A stretch of 64,000 nt of DNA from Bacteroidia bacterium (GTDB lineage: Bacteria > Bacteroidota > Bacteroidia > Flavobacteriales > Flavobacteriaceae). The notes beneath the pieces were generated by a model that ran no database searches, was not told where the DNA came from, and was given only the letters and a program-made list of their open reading frames with translations. The DNA lies in NCBI GenBank assembly GCA_030427735.1, contig JAUIBP010000009.1:86002-150001 (forward strand), written 5' to 3'. A program made the position numbers and the translations under genes. This document shows positions 9,811-19,425 of this stretch, one piece after another. Every line of letters starts with the position of its first letter. Position 1 is the first letter of the stretch.

Positions 9811-10203
9811 ATGGATAAAGGTTTTGAAAAAGAGGGATTTGTAACCCTGAAAATAAAACAGTCTGTAGCCAAGCAATTTAAGTCTTACAGCAAACGTTTA
9901 GGGAAATCTCACTCGATCTCCTTATTGTTGATGCTGGAATTCTTCGACCGAAGCGGCCTGTCCCCAGAAGAACAGCTTGGGCCAAATATGCAAACTTTAG
10001 AACTTGCGATTAAACGCAGGCTTAATGCCATGATTGCCATTATCAAGGATATTGAGAAGCATCAGACCAAACCCACAGCGGCCATGTTACAAGCGCTTTT
10101 TGAATCGGCAGCAACAAACCCTCAATCCCCAATGCGGGTAGAACGTAAAGAAAATACGTCAGCACCTAAATTTCAAGAACGCATAATTAACGAAAGGGAA
10201 TAG
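9811..10203 (+). CDS. BfmA/BtgA-type mobilisation accessory protein
   Basis: 130 aa from the ATG at 9811; an earlier in-frame start at 9700 would add 37 residues covering the palindromes and is unlikely. The N-terminal part EGFVTLKIKQSVAKQFKSYS resembles the ribbon-helix-helix-like start of BfmA/BtgA relaxosome proteins, which bind oriT and assist the relaxase; a Met/Ala-rich helical stretch follows. The relaxase start is 4 bp after its stop, a typical mobilisation operon. Confidence 0.75.
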   Translation: MDKGFEKEGFVTLKIKQSVAKQFKSYSKRLGKSHSISLLLMLEFFDRSGLSPEEQLGPNMQTLELAIKRRLNAMIAIIKDIEKHQTKPTAAMLQALFESAATNPQSPMRVERKENTSAPKFQERIINERE

Positions 10204-10207
10204 CATC

Positions 10208-11236
10208 ATGTACATTACCATTAGTCCTCAAAAAATAGGCGGCCAGTATGCCAAAAGTGTAGCAGATTTTGTGAACTACCTGGAGAAGGAAAATAAAGAG
10301 GTTGCTCCAGAAGAGGAGGCACATTTCTTTAACCATCAGGGCGAGGAAATCACAGCTCGGGACGTGGTTAAGGCCATTGATGGAAATACAGCCAAACTGA
10401 AAACCAAAGAACCTAAATTTTATAGCATTACCGTCAATCCCAGTCAACGTGAACTCCGGGCCTTGGAGCGAGGGGACATGGATCTGAAACAATACACGAA
10501 AGGGCTCATGGAGGAATATGTCAAGTGTTTCAATCGCGAGATCGATAATAGACCACCACAAATTCAGGACATCCTCTATTTTGCCAAGATCGAACAACAC
10601 AGACGTTTTAAACCGACCGACAAGGAGGTGCGGGAGAATCAAGTATATGCCTCGAAAATTTTGGAATGTAAAAATGAAATCCGAAAGATAGAGAACTGAT
10701 TAAAAATCGGTAAGGTTAATGATTATCAGAAGCTAATTCTAAAGTTGGAGCAGCAGGCACCACACAAACAGGAAGGGCAGCGTATCGTTCCAGGAATGTT
10801 GAAAACTGGTCGGCAAAGCCACGTCCATATTATTGTTAGTCGTAAAGATGCCTCCAATAGGTTCAGTTTGTCTCCTGGCAGTAAAAATAAAGGTTCAGAA
10901 GTAGAGATCGATGGTAAATTGGTAAAGCGGGGATTTGATCGGGATCAGTTTTTTCAATTGGCGGAACAACGTTTTGATGCCATGGCAAACTATCAACGCA
11001 ATTATGTGGAATCCTATTCCGGAAGGAAAACCGCCCTGTTAAACCCAAAGTTATTTTATGCCACCTTATTAGGTCTGCCAACTTCCGAACGGGCATTGGC
11101 CATGAAACTGCTCAATCGGGCAGGCATGCGTATCCCTGCCATTCCGACTTCCAAAGTCCAGCTGGCAACTCAGGTCCTGCAACAATTAAAACGGGGTCTA
11201 GGCATGGCTATGAAATCTGGAAGTATTGAATATTAA
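10208..11236 (+). pseudogene. DUF5712-type relaxase interrupted by one in-frame TGA
   Basis: Two same-frame segments, 10208-10699 and 10745-11236, form one protein of about 342 codons with a single TGA at 10697-10699 and no other stop between. The upstream half carries the family start (MYITISPQKIGGQY) and YSITVNPS; the downstream half carries the relaxase histidine motif SHVHIIVSRKDASN. Relaxases nick oriT and lead the strand into the recipient. The stop separates the two halves, so the product is inactive unless the stop is read through or the downstream half starts internally (TTG at 10745). The bases around the stop look otherwise intact, implying a recent nonsense change. Confidence 0.8.
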
Positions 11237-11246
11237 ATTAACAATC

Positions 11247-12830
11247 ATGAGCATAATATACGTCTATCTTATTTCGAATGGCCTAATGTTAGGGATGTTT
11301 TTTGGTATATATTGCTGGACAAAACATGCGTTTTGGGTAAATCTATTGCTGGTTTTTTGCCTCTTGTTGGGTGGATATATTTCTGGAGTTGCTGAATTTC
11401 CAGAACTCATTCTCTATAGCATCTGTCCATTAATACTAGTAAATATTTTGGGTCTAATGTTTTTGCATCGACCAACAGAAGCTAATGGGGCAACACGATA
11501 CCGCGTGCTTTTTAAATTGAAAAAGGGACATTTAATCCTGGAAGATATCAGACGTGGGGTTTCAATTATTGGTGCTGCCGGAAGTGGTAAGACCGAAAGT
11601 GTCGTATTCCGTTTGATGCAACATTTTAGCCAACAGCAATTTTGTGGGATCATTCATGATTATAAACACTTTGAACTTACCGAAATAGCCTATCCACTAT
11701 TTGAAAAACAAGGGGTAGATTTTAGGATAATTGCCTTTGATCAGATTTTTGATCGGGTAAATCCTATCGCACCGAGATATTTACAAAAAGAAGAGAATGT
11801 TAATGAGGTGGCACGTGTTTTAATTGAAAACCTTTTGGAACAGAAGGAGGCCGGGAGTACAGGCAGCTCTAAATTTTTTATTGATGCCGCTGAGGGTCTG
11901 ATGGCTGGGCTCATTTGGAAATTAAAATGTTCTTATCCAAAATATTGTACCCTGCCACACCTTATAGCCCTATATCAATATTTGGATACCCAGAGCTTGA
12001 TCGCTTTTTTAAGTAGTAACAGTATTTCCAGAGTCATGGCAGATGCCTTTATCAGTGGTCGGGATTCCGAACGACAAACCGCAGGGGTGCGGAGTACCTT
12101 GGCCAATGCGCTAAAGAAAATGAGTACCCAAAGTATTTTTATGGTGCTGACTGAGGATGCGGTAGACCTTAACGTCAATATTGCAAAATCTGATACTGTT
12201 GTGGCCGTAGTGAATAACCCGAAATATGAAACAGCTTATGCTCCTGTAATTGCGACCATCATACATACCATGACCAAACAGATGAGCGTACGTGGAGCCA
12301 AACCTTCTTTTTTGCTCATGGAAGAGGCGCCCACCATTCGATTATTGAATATGCACCGGATTCCCGCCACCCTGAGAAGTTATGGCATCAGTACGGTCTA
12401 CGTTTTGCAGGATAAAGTACAAAACGATATCATGTATGGGGAAAAGGCCAGTCGGGCTATTTTGGGTAATTTGTCTTATCAATTTTTTGGGAAGGTAAAC
12501 GATCCAGATACCGCTAAATATTATGAGCGCTTTTTTGAACTGGTTAAACGGAAAACAACCAGTATCAGTCGAGGGTTTAATTTGAATTTTGATACTAGAG
12601 TGACTACCGGGGAACGGGAGGTCGCCAAAATTCGTGCTGAAGTATTTTTTAAGTTAAAGCCTGGAGGTTTCGTCGTCTTTACAGATGGACAGGAACAGCA
12701 GGTGCAATTCCCTTGGCAGCCCTTGGAAAAGCGCTTGCCAACACCAGAAAAAAACTATACGCCTCAGGATTTACAAGCTAATTTTGATCGGGTATTTCAG
12801 GAAGTCAAAACCTTATTTAAAGAAAATTGA
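11247..12830 (+). CDS. Type IV coupling ATPase (VirD4/TraG-like)
   Basis: 527 aa from the ATG at 11247 (an in-frame ATG at 11226 overlaps the relaxase end). Two N-terminal membrane helices (about 5-25 and 28-65) precede Walker A GAAGSGKTES at 109-118, and a Walker B-like LLMEEAPTI lies near 356-364. It hands the relaxase-DNA complex to the transfer channel at the inner membrane. It is last in the mobilisation operon, intact despite the broken relaxase. It is distinct from the VirB4-like TraG further on. Confidence 0.9.
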   Translation: MSIIYVYLISNGLMLGMFFGIYCWTKHAFWVNLLLVFCLLLGGYISGVAEFPELILYSICPLILVNILGLMFLHRPTEANGATRYRVLFKLKKGHLILEDIRRGVSIIGAAGSGKTESVVFRLMQHFSQQQFCGIIHDYKHFELTEIAYPLFEKQGVDFRIIAFDQIFDRVNPIAPRYLQKEENVNEVARVLIENLLEQKEAGSTGSSKFFIDAAEGLMAGLIWKLKCSYPKYCTLPHLIALYQYLDTQSLIAFLSSNSISRVMADAFISGRDSERQTAGVRSTLANALKKMSTQSIFMVLTEDAVDLNVNIAKSDTVVAVVNNPKYETAYAPVIATIIHTMTKQMSVRGAKPSFLLMEEAPTIRLLNMHRIPATLRSYGISTVYVLQDKVQNDIMYGEKASRAILGNLSYQFFGKVNDPDTAKYYERFFELVKRKTTSISRGFNLNFDTRVTTGEREVAKIRAEVFFKLKPGGFVVFTDGQEQQVQFPWQPLEKRLPTPEKNYTPQDLQANFDRVFQEVKTLFKEN

Positions 12831-13120
12831 CAGGTTTTGATATTGTTTAACCTTTATTAGTGTAATAACAAATTACTACTCGATGCTTTTGCCTAAAGTT
12901 TCAACTTACTCTAATAGCTTGAAAATAACAATAATAAATAATGGGAAGTGATTAAATGAATATAAAATCTCTATGTTTTGACCTTTTAAAAAATAAAGTG
13001 CAAACTTAAATCAATAGTGCCTTAAGTGGCTTGTGTAGGCTATTTAATAAAAATGAAGGTAAAGAGGGTTTAGCTAAAATTAAGGCTAAACCCTCGATAG
13101 TTTGGGCTTTTTAAAGTCAT
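12831..13120. other. Gap between the mobilisation operon and cargo
   Basis: About 290 AT-rich bases after the coupling ATPase with no gene. A short imperfect repeat of the sequence TTTAGC..TAAA flanks 13067-13105 just beyond the end of the first minus-strand cargo gene and may terminate it. Otherwise I see nothing. Confidence 0.3.
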
Positions 13121-13675
13121 TTATATGTCAAATCCAAAATTTAATTGTAACATAATTGGGTAAAACCCACTATTACCTTTAGTGTCAAAATAAATTATAG
13201 GTCCCATGTCAAATAAGAAGTGAATCTTATTGTTATAGCTTCTTTGAAGTCCCCAAGTAGGTCCTACTGAAAAGTCGAAATTAGATGTTCTAGAAAAATT
13301 ATCGGCTATTGAATTTCCCCTTGTAAGAAATCTGGCTGAAATGAAATTTCCTGAATTATTGCTTGTATTCTTTTCTTTGATATGACGTTTTTCAAAATTA
13401 TAAAACCATTTTTCTTGTACATCTATAAAAGGAGCTATCATATATACAAATCCATTATTGCTATAACTTAAGTTTGGGTAAGCTCCTCCATATCCAATGC
13501 CTACTCCTGCGGAAAAAGTAGAATAACGACCTGTAGGTAATTCTAATTCTACTGAGGGATTTAGAATATTAATTCTCCAAACTTTTGTAGAAGTGGTTTC
13601 CTGAGAATGTAAATTAAAAACGATCCCGAGGAAGAATATTAAGAGAAAAGAGCAAGTTTTTATTTTTAAATTCAT
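13121..13675 (-). CDS. Small outer-membrane beta-barrel protein
   Basis: 184 aa with a signal peptide (about 1-24, ending NLHSQ). Alternating hydrophobic strands with Gly/Tyr/Phe and an aromatic C-terminal strand (MLQLNFGFDI) fit an 8-stranded outer-membrane barrel. It starts 5 bp downstream of the next gene's stop, so the two are one operon. Role unknown. Confidence 0.7.
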   Translation of the reverse strand: MNLKIKTCSFLLIFFLGIVFNLHSQETTSTKVWRINILNPSVELELPTGRYSTFSAGVGIGYGGAYPNLSYSNNGFVYMIAPFIDVQEKWFYNFEKRHIKEKNTSNNSGNFISARFLTRGNSIADNFSRTSNFDFSVGPTWGLQRSYNNKIHFLFDMGPIIYFDTKGNSGFYPIMLQLNFGFDI

Positions 13676-13680
13676 GTTTT

Positions 13681-14241
13681 CTATTTTTCTAAATGTATCT
13701 GAAAACCAATTCCTAATGTCAATGATTTTGTGTCTAAATCGCTTGAATTGGTGTTCAATTGATTTAAATTGTAATTCAATGACAATTCTAAGGCTACACT
13801 ATTGTTGAAAAATAGAGCTGTTCCTGCCTTTACTTCATAGTTATTAGAATTAGAATCTGAATTTTGGTTGCTAATTCCTTTTCCAAAAGAACAATTAAGC
13901 TCTCCAAATACATTAATAATTTTATCTGTATTGAGGAAGTAGTATCTTGCGAAAGGCCCTATTTGGTATCCCCAGCTACTATTGTTACTTCCAGAGGGGT
14001 TGTTGACAGTGAAATTTAAAACAAGCCCCGCAGCAAATTTATCTGCTAAAAAATAACCTATATCTGGTGAAATTGTAAAATGCATGGATTCAAATTCCTG
14101 AATGTTTCCATTTGAAGTTGTATTTTTTATTTTAGATTTTTGGAAATCACCTGTGCCTCCCACAAGCCAATTACCTTTGGTAATTTGACTAAATAAACTT
14201 GAAGAAATTGTAAAAATGATTAGGAAAAAAAATGTTTTCAT
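13681..14241 (-). CDS. Small outer-membrane beta-barrel protein
   Basis: 186 aa with a signal peptide (about 1-18) and barrel-like strands (KGNWLVGGTGDFQKSK, FAAGLVLNFTV, LTLGIGFQIHL). It resembles OmpW/OprF-like porin-fold proteins common in flavobacteria and is first gene of the pair with the 184-aa barrel. The two differ in sequence, so they are not a recent duplication. A shared 24-nt element lies about 270 bp upstream. Confidence 0.7.
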   Translation of the reverse strand: MKTFFFLIIFTISSSLFSQITKGNWLVGGTGDFQKSKIKNTTSNGNIQEFESMHFTISPDIGYFLADKFAAGLVLNFTVNNPSGSNNSSWGYQIGPFARYYFLNTDKIINVFGELNCSFGKGISNQNSDSNSNNYEVKAGTALFFNNSVALELSLNYNLNQLNTNSSDLDTKSLTLGIGFQIHLEK

Positions 14242-14716
14242 TGTATTAATTTAATTATTAAATGTATTATGTTAATTAGGTTTCCTTTGTAAAAGGAGGA
14301 CTGTTGATAGTTTAAACTATCGAATTTTTAGGTTTCATTTTAATGTTTTAGAGACTAATTAATTTGGTTAAATTTTGGTAAATCTATACTTATAAGTTCG
14401 TGTTGCGTTTTTATGAAATAGTAATTCTTAATATTTGTCTTAGACCTGAAACAAGTTGTAACATTTTTTCAGGCTAAATAAGTTTAAAAAAAGAATGATT
14501 TAAAGTTAAACAAGTCTAGATTCATGAATGTAGAGAGGCTATTTATGAATATAGGGTGTAGATTATAAAAATAGGGGAGTTCTACTTTAATTGGCCTGGG
14601 TCTATAAGAAAAATTTATACATGTAATCTGAATAAAACGTCATGTGCTCAATAGCTCAAAACAACAATTTTATTGTAGACTAAACCGATTATGATACGGT
14701 TGAATTCAATTATTAT
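14242..14716. other. Intergenic region with shared regulatory element
   Basis: 475 bp between the barrel operon and the TonB-receptor gene. It holds no gene. The notable content is the 14512-14535 element and a similar second box (TTTATGAATATAGG) 23 bp after it, described separately. Confidence 0.4.
14512..14535 (-). promoter_or_regulatory. 24-nt element shared with 23232-23255
   Basis: This 24-mer (core TCTAGATTCATGAATGTAGA on the plus strand) is an exact reverse complement of 23232-23255. Both lie upstream of transcription units in the same relative orientation, here about 270 bp before the barrel operon. A second related box follows at a 23-bp step. Candidate activator site; the TPR-AraC protein encoded between them is the obvious candidate. 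Confidence 0.5.
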
Positions 14717-17386
14717 TTAAAACCTATATTTTACACTAACAAAAAAATACCTTGGAAGCAACTGTATTTGAGATTGATAAGTTGTAAATTGGTCTATGAA
14801 CTCATTTTCAAAACTTTGTTCATTAGTTAAATTATTAAGCATGAGGCTATAAGAGAATGAAGATAATTCTGGTTGATAGCTAATCATGGACTTTATAAAA
14901 TAGTATGAATTATTAGTCATCTTATAATAGTCGTTAATGATTTCAGCATGCCATTCTTTTGATATATTATAATTGACATTTAAAGCTAAGTTAGTCCAAT
15001 CAACTTTAGATGTTACATTATTAAAATTAGACTTGCTGTAATTTAAATTAGCCTTAACTTTAAAGTTAAAGGGCATTTTAAAATAGGTTGTCGCAGAAAA
15101 TAAATAGGTTGCCGAATAGCCATTTAACATTTTAAAACCTTCCGAATTTGCCAAAATGGGTTGTCTTGTCCAATTTTGTGAAGAACTAAAATTTGTAGAA
15201 AAATTTAAATCGTCGAAAAAGGAAGTGAAATTCGCGCTAGCCGATAATTTCTCTGATCCTTTCACAAATTGATACATTGAGAACTTAATATTTTCTCCAA
15301 TTTCATTGATTGAAGAATATTCTCCTTCAAAATCCTCATATTTTATTCTTAAGCTGAAAGCTTGTGATTCTAAATCATTGGCCCATTTATAATAAAACCT
15401 GTATTCCTCTCTCTTTATTATATCTAAATTATTTGTGCCTCTCACAAATGAATTATAATTATTTAACATGAAATTGGGTAAAAACAAATAGGAGTCTGGA
15501 ATAGAATAACCTTTTTCATATCCAAAAATGAACCTACCTATCTTAAGTTTGCTTAAATCTAGTTCTAATTGAGGTTTAAAAATCCATTCTTCTACTTCAT
15601 GAAAATTTGCATATAACGTAACATAATCTAATGCTATACCCCCTCTTAACTTCACCCTATCGGAAAGCTTATAGTTCAATTTTGTTAGTATTGTAAATTT
15701 ATTACTCCTATAGTCAAAACTATTCTTTAAGCTATCTATCTGGTAGGAGTCAGTTTCCTGAATAGGTTCAATATTAAATTCCCTTACCTCTTCAACTGAT
15801 TCATACCCGAATTCAATTCTACTTGTTAAGTCTCCATAGTCAGAAAACAAATTAGAATTGATTCCAACCACTTTTAAAAGATCCTTGGTGTTCTGTTGAA
15901 TATCTGAATCTTCCTGTAAGGAGAAAATATCATTAAGTATAGGTGAATTGATTAATACATCTTGGGATATATTGTTTTTACCAACATATAAATAGTTGTG
16001 TAATACACTTTTTTTACTAACCGCATAACTGTAATTTAAATGGTTATATATCGAATATTCCTTTTTATTTAAACTTTGGGATATTTCATCTTCACCATTA
16101 AAAATTAATTTATTGTTTAAATTTTCAGGTTGATTGTTGTAGGACAATACATTTCTTAAATAAGAGCGATTACCTCCTGTATACTTTATTTCTAACTCAC
16201 CTGTTCCTATATTGTTTTTATGAAAAGTCTTACTGCTCTCTGTATACTCAATAGGATCTTCTTCCACATTAAAAATGGATCTAGAAAAGAAAGGTTGTTC
16301 TTGATCATCTCTCGAGAATGAACTTGTTAATCTTAATTCAAGATTTGGTTTTAATTTAGTAACCACCCCTAATGAATTCATTAATGCTTTATTAAAAATA
16401 CTCTGGTCACTTTTTAAAATTTGATTTTCATTTTTATTAATAGCATAGACAGGTGTTATTTTGGGTTCTATAGTTATTTCCTTATATACAGAAGAAAAAT
16501 TAAATGACCCTGGTGTACTATTTACTTGATCGGATGCTTTATTTCCTAGGTTGTTATAATTTGCCAAATAAAAAAACTTAATTTTCTTTTTTAAAAGCCC
16601 AATGTTAGCCGCTACATTATTTCTCTCTTCCGTACCCAAACCTAAAGACGAATTTCCAAACCAAATATTTTTAAATTTATCTTTTAACTTTAAATTTAAA
16701 GCTACATCATCTGAATCCAATACTTTTGCTAGTACAGGGTTATCCTGGAATTCATCTAAAATTTGTACGGCATCGATAGTTTTAGCATCTAGATTTTTAG
16801 TCAACATTTTATAACCATCAGCAAACATATCATCCCCGTCAATCATTAATTTCTTAATAAATTTACCATGGGCTTTGATGTTTCCATCTTTAGTTACCTC
16901 GATGCCTGGTAACTTTTTAAGTACATCTTCAACAGTTTGTTCGGATTGATTTAAAAATGGAGTAACCTTTATTGTCGTAGTATTGCCTTCATTTGATATT
17001 TTTTCTCCTGGTTTCAATAATATTTCATTTAACTTTTCTAGTTTCTGTTTTAACCGTAAACTCAAGTTATAATTATTATTTACCTTATCGATAGTTATCG
17101 TCTCTGTGACTTGCTCATACCCCAATAGGTTAACTCTTAGAAGGTATACTGTTTGTTCATTTTTAGACTCTAATTCGAATTTAAATGTTCCATCTGCATT
17201 TGAATAGGTATATTTAATAATACTATTATTTTCAGAATCTAGTAATACCACACTTGCATCTTGGATTGTGAGTCCATCAACACTTAAAATTTTTCCTGCT
17301 ATAGTAGTTTGGGCATAGATGAAACATGTGAAAAATAAAAATATTAAACTGGTTAAAAATAGCTCTTTTCTTGTATCCGTTGTCAT
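14717..17386 (-). CDS. TonB-receptor-like outer-membrane protein, partner of GLPGLI
   Basis: 889 aa: signal peptide (about 1-26), carboxypeptidase-regulatory-like beta domain (about 28-110), a plug-like region (about 135-230, VEDVLKKLPGIEVTKDGNIK) and a long beta-barrel ending in a Phe-terminated strand (FVSVKYRF). This type is an outer-membrane barrel with a plug, usually without a canonical TonB box. It begins 2 bp after the GLPGLI stop, and the pair is a recurring flavobacterial operon. Substrate unknown. Confidence 0.85.
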   Translation of the reverse strand: MTTDTRKELFLTSLIFLFFTCFIYAQTTIAGKILSVDGLTIQDASVVLLDSENNSIIKYTYSNADGTFKFELESKNEQTVYLLRVNLLGYEQVTETITIDKVNNNYNLSLRLKQKLEKLNEILLKPGEKISNEGNTTTIKVTPFLNQSEQTVEDVLKKLPGIEVTKDGNIKAHGKFIKKLMIDGDDMFADGYKMLTKNLDAKTIDAVQILDEFQDNPVLAKVLDSDDVALNLKLKDKFKNIWFGNSSLGLGTEERNNVAANIGLLKKKIKFFYLANYNNLGNKASDQVNSTPGSFNFSSVYKEITIEPKITPVYAINKNENQILKSDQSIFNKALMNSLGVVTKLKPNLELRLTSSFSRDDQEQPFFSRSIFNVEEDPIEYTESSKTFHKNNIGTGELEIKYTGGNRSYLRNVLSYNNQPENLNNKLIFNGEDEISQSLNKKEYSIYNHLNYSYAVSKKSVLHNYLYVGKNNISQDVLINSPILNDIFSLQEDSDIQQNTKDLLKVVGINSNLFSDYGDLTSRIEFGYESVEEVREFNIEPIQETDSYQIDSLKNSFDYRSNKFTILTKLNYKLSDRVKLRGGIALDYVTLYANFHEVEEWIFKPQLELDLSKLKIGRFIFGYEKGYSIPDSYLFLPNFMLNNYNSFVRGTNNLDIIKREEYRFYYKWANDLESQAFSLRIKYEDFEGEYSSINEIGENIKFSMYQFVKGSEKLSASANFTSFFDDLNFSTNFSSSQNWTRQPILANSEGFKMLNGYSATYLFSATTYFKMPFNFKVKANLNYSKSNFNNVTSKVDWTNLALNVNYNISKEWHAEIINDYYKMTNNSYYFIKSMISYQPELSSFSYSLMLNNLTNEQSFENEFIDQFTTYQSQIQLLPRYFFVSVKYRF

Positions 17387-17388
17387 TA

Positions 17389-18171
17389 TTAAAAAGACTC
17401 AATATAAATATCACTAAATTTTGGCTTTTCAGGTTTTTTAGAACCATTTTTTTCCGCTCTAAGTATCATTCCGTTATAAGCTTTAGTTATACTATTTCTC
17501 AGCATATTTTCAAAATCTTCTATAGTCTGCCAATCTTTTGAATCAGTTTCTAACCTTTTCACTTCGGATATGGTTGTTTTATTCGTTGTAGGGTATTCTA
17601 AACTTTTAAAATAGATAACCATTTCATCACGTTCATCGCGAGCCTCTAGGATTAAACCAGGTAAGCCTTGTAATTTCCATGGGCCATATGGCAATGGAAC
17701 TTCCAGAGTATACCATACGGTGTAAGTTCTACCCCGAAATTCACAACTAGCTTTATTCACACTGAACTTACCTATTTTTTTTGTTTCTGGTAGTAGCTTC
17801 CAATCAATAGCAGGTTTTTTCTCAGCAATATAAATATTGCCACCGAAACGTTGACTCCACCATAAACTGTCTTTTTCTCTGTTGTATAATACCTGCTCTC
17901 CGTACCTATATGTTTTATTGCCATTATATGCAGCAACTTTCTCGCCATCACCTTTATATAATGATCTGTTGTTATAAGAGTCTTTTTCGAGAGAGTCTTT
18001 TGCCGTCACATAATACGCTTGATGTTTATTAAATATCAGGTATGAGTTTAAATCTGGACCAGCAGCACTCCTCATCCCAGGACTTTTTATTTGTCCATAA
18101 TAAACAATACCTTTTTGACTATAACTTTTAGAAACAAATACTAAAAGAATAAGAATAATTTTAAGTTTCAT
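17389..18171 (-). CDS. GLPGLI family secreted protein
   Basis: 260 aa, signal peptide about 1-19. The signature LQGLPGLILE (GLPGLI at 169-174) is exact. GLPGLI proteins are periplasmic or surface proteins of unknown function, usually next to a TonB-receptor-like protein as here. A 26-bp hairpin lies about 50 bp upstream of its start. Confidence 0.93.
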   Translation of the reverse strand: MKLKIILILLVFVSKSYSQKGIVYYGQIKSPGMRSAAGPDLNSYLIFNKHQAYYVTAKDSLEKDSYNNRSLYKGDGEKVAAYNGNKTYRYGEQVLYNREKDSLWWSQRFGGNIYIAEKKPAIDWKLLPETKKIGKFSVNKASCEFRGRTYTVWYTLEVPLPYGPWKLQGLPGLILEARDERDEMVIYFKSLEYPTTNKTTISEVKRLETDSKDWQTIEDFENMLRNSITKAYNGMILRAEKNGSKKPEKPKFSDIYIESF

Positions 18172-18222
18172 TTATAGATGTTATTAGGGTTTTATTGTGT
18201 GTTATTTAAATATTTGATTTTT

Positions 18223-18248
18223 GTGCGCCCCTAAATATAGGGACGCAC
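18223..18248. promoter_or_regulatory. Inverted repeat upstream of GLPGLI
   Basis: GTGCGCCCCTA (18223-18233) and TAGGGACGCAC (18238-18248) pair over 11 bp with one mismatch, 52 bp upstream of the GLPGLI ATG. There is no T-run on the minus-strand side, so it may be an operator or 5'-leader hairpin. Confidence 0.4.
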
Positions 18249-18442
18249 GTATGGTGCCTTTTTTCGAGGCGAGCTGGTTTTACTTATATTTTTTCAAAAG
18301 AAATAACGAATATTTTATGCAATACCATTATAGTGACTGATTTCTAAAATCATGAACGTCTACTTTAATTATGTATTTGTTTATGGTGTCAAATCACCTC
18401 AGTAAATATTTATTTTACAAGACTTCTTATTTTATTATGACA

Positions 18443-18901
18443 TCATGGTTTTGTAAAATATAAAAACATTGCATCTGGAGAATTATAATGTATTGTCAAA
18501 GTATCATTATAGATACCATCAATAACAAAATGTTTTGGATTTCCTTTTTTATCATAAAATTCCATAATATAAGTTTCTCCAGCATAATTGTCTTGTCCTT
18601 TTATCCATGTAATTTTTGTGTCAGCTTCTAGAGGCTCTAGATAAGCCATTATCCTATCTTCATTGCTTGAAAAATCAAACTCCCAATAGTCATTATTTCC
18701 CCAATCATGAATTAAATTAGCAATAAATCCACCTTTACCATAGTGTAGTTGCCATTTACCCTTTAGGTTAGCCTTAATTACGGGCAGAGGTTTGTCGTAA
18801 AGGTCTTTGGTGGCGTGTTGTACTTCATCAGTTACATCGTCATCATTTTGACAACTGCAAATTATAGAAGCCGTCATAAAAAATAGTAAAAAATTTTTCA
18901 T
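18443..18901 (-). CDS. Surface-type lipoprotein
   Basis: 152 aa. Lipobox ending IICSC then QNDDD, the Bacteroidota surface-export pattern. Its first 28 residues nearly match those of the gene at 19426-19905 (IICSCQNDDDVTDEV), but the mature part is unrelated and beta-rich (lipocalin-like spacing is possible). No family recognised. Last of a three-gene lipoprotein operon. Confidence 0.65.
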   Translation of the reverse strand: MKNFLLFFMTASIICSCQNDDDVTDEVQHATKDLYDKPLPVIKANLKGKWQLHYGKGGFIANLIHDWGNNDYWEFDFSSNEDRIMAYLEPLEADTKITWIKGQDNYAGETYIMEFYDKKGNPKHFVIDGIYNDTLTIHYNSPDAMFLYFTKP

Positions 18902-18908
18902 AAGTTTT

Positions 18909-19409
18909 CTATTTTAATTCTATTCTATTTAATTTTATTGTTGCATAGTACATATCGGCAAGAGCGATAAAAGGTTCTACACATTCGCTATCAGACTTAA
19001 CATCTCCAAAAAACTTTACCGCAATTGAATCATATACACCTTCCTTTTTCAAATAAGTAAATTCTTCTCCAACTAAGTCATCATTGCACACAATAAACAC
19101 CCTTCGGCAATTTCCACAGCCTTCCGTTCCTTGAAAAATCCAAAACTTGTTCCTAAATTCTTCAACGTGGTCTGCATAACCATCCACAATTTCGGTATGC
19201 TTGTAGTACAATAGTCCTGTCGTTTGCTTTTCGGGAGTAATCCCATATATTTCTTCGAATTCTTCGTTTGGTAAGGTATATTGTGTTTCGGCATCACAAC
19301 CACAATTTTCAGGAGTACCGTCGTCACTATTGCAACTACTACATAATAATACTGTAAACGCTAGTAGGAAAAGGTAATTTGCCATTTTTTTGGGGGAGTT
19401 TGTTTTCAT
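18909..19409 (-). CDS. Cys-rich surface lipoprotein
   Basis: 166 aa; lipobox LLCSSC followed by NSDDG. The mature part has a cluster of cysteines (NCGCDAET, GCGNCRR, CNDD) that suggests metal binding or disulfides. It lies between two lipoprotein genes with 8- and 16-bp gaps, one operon. No family recognised. Confidence 0.65.
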   Translation of the reverse strand: MKTNSPKKMANYLFLLAFTVLLCSSCNSDDGTPENCGCDAETQYTLPNEEFEEIYGITPEKQTTGLLYYKHTEIVDGYADHVEEFRNKFWIFQGTEGCGNCRRVFIVCNDDLVGEEFTYLKKEGVYDSIAVKFFGDVKSDSECVEPFIALADMYYATIKLNRIELK

Positions 19410-19425
19410 TTCAATTTATTTTACT

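Noticed and set aside
11226..11246. Earlier start for the coupling ATPase
   Set aside because: The ATG at 11226 overlaps the relaxase end; the ATG at 11247 begins a typical membrane segment.
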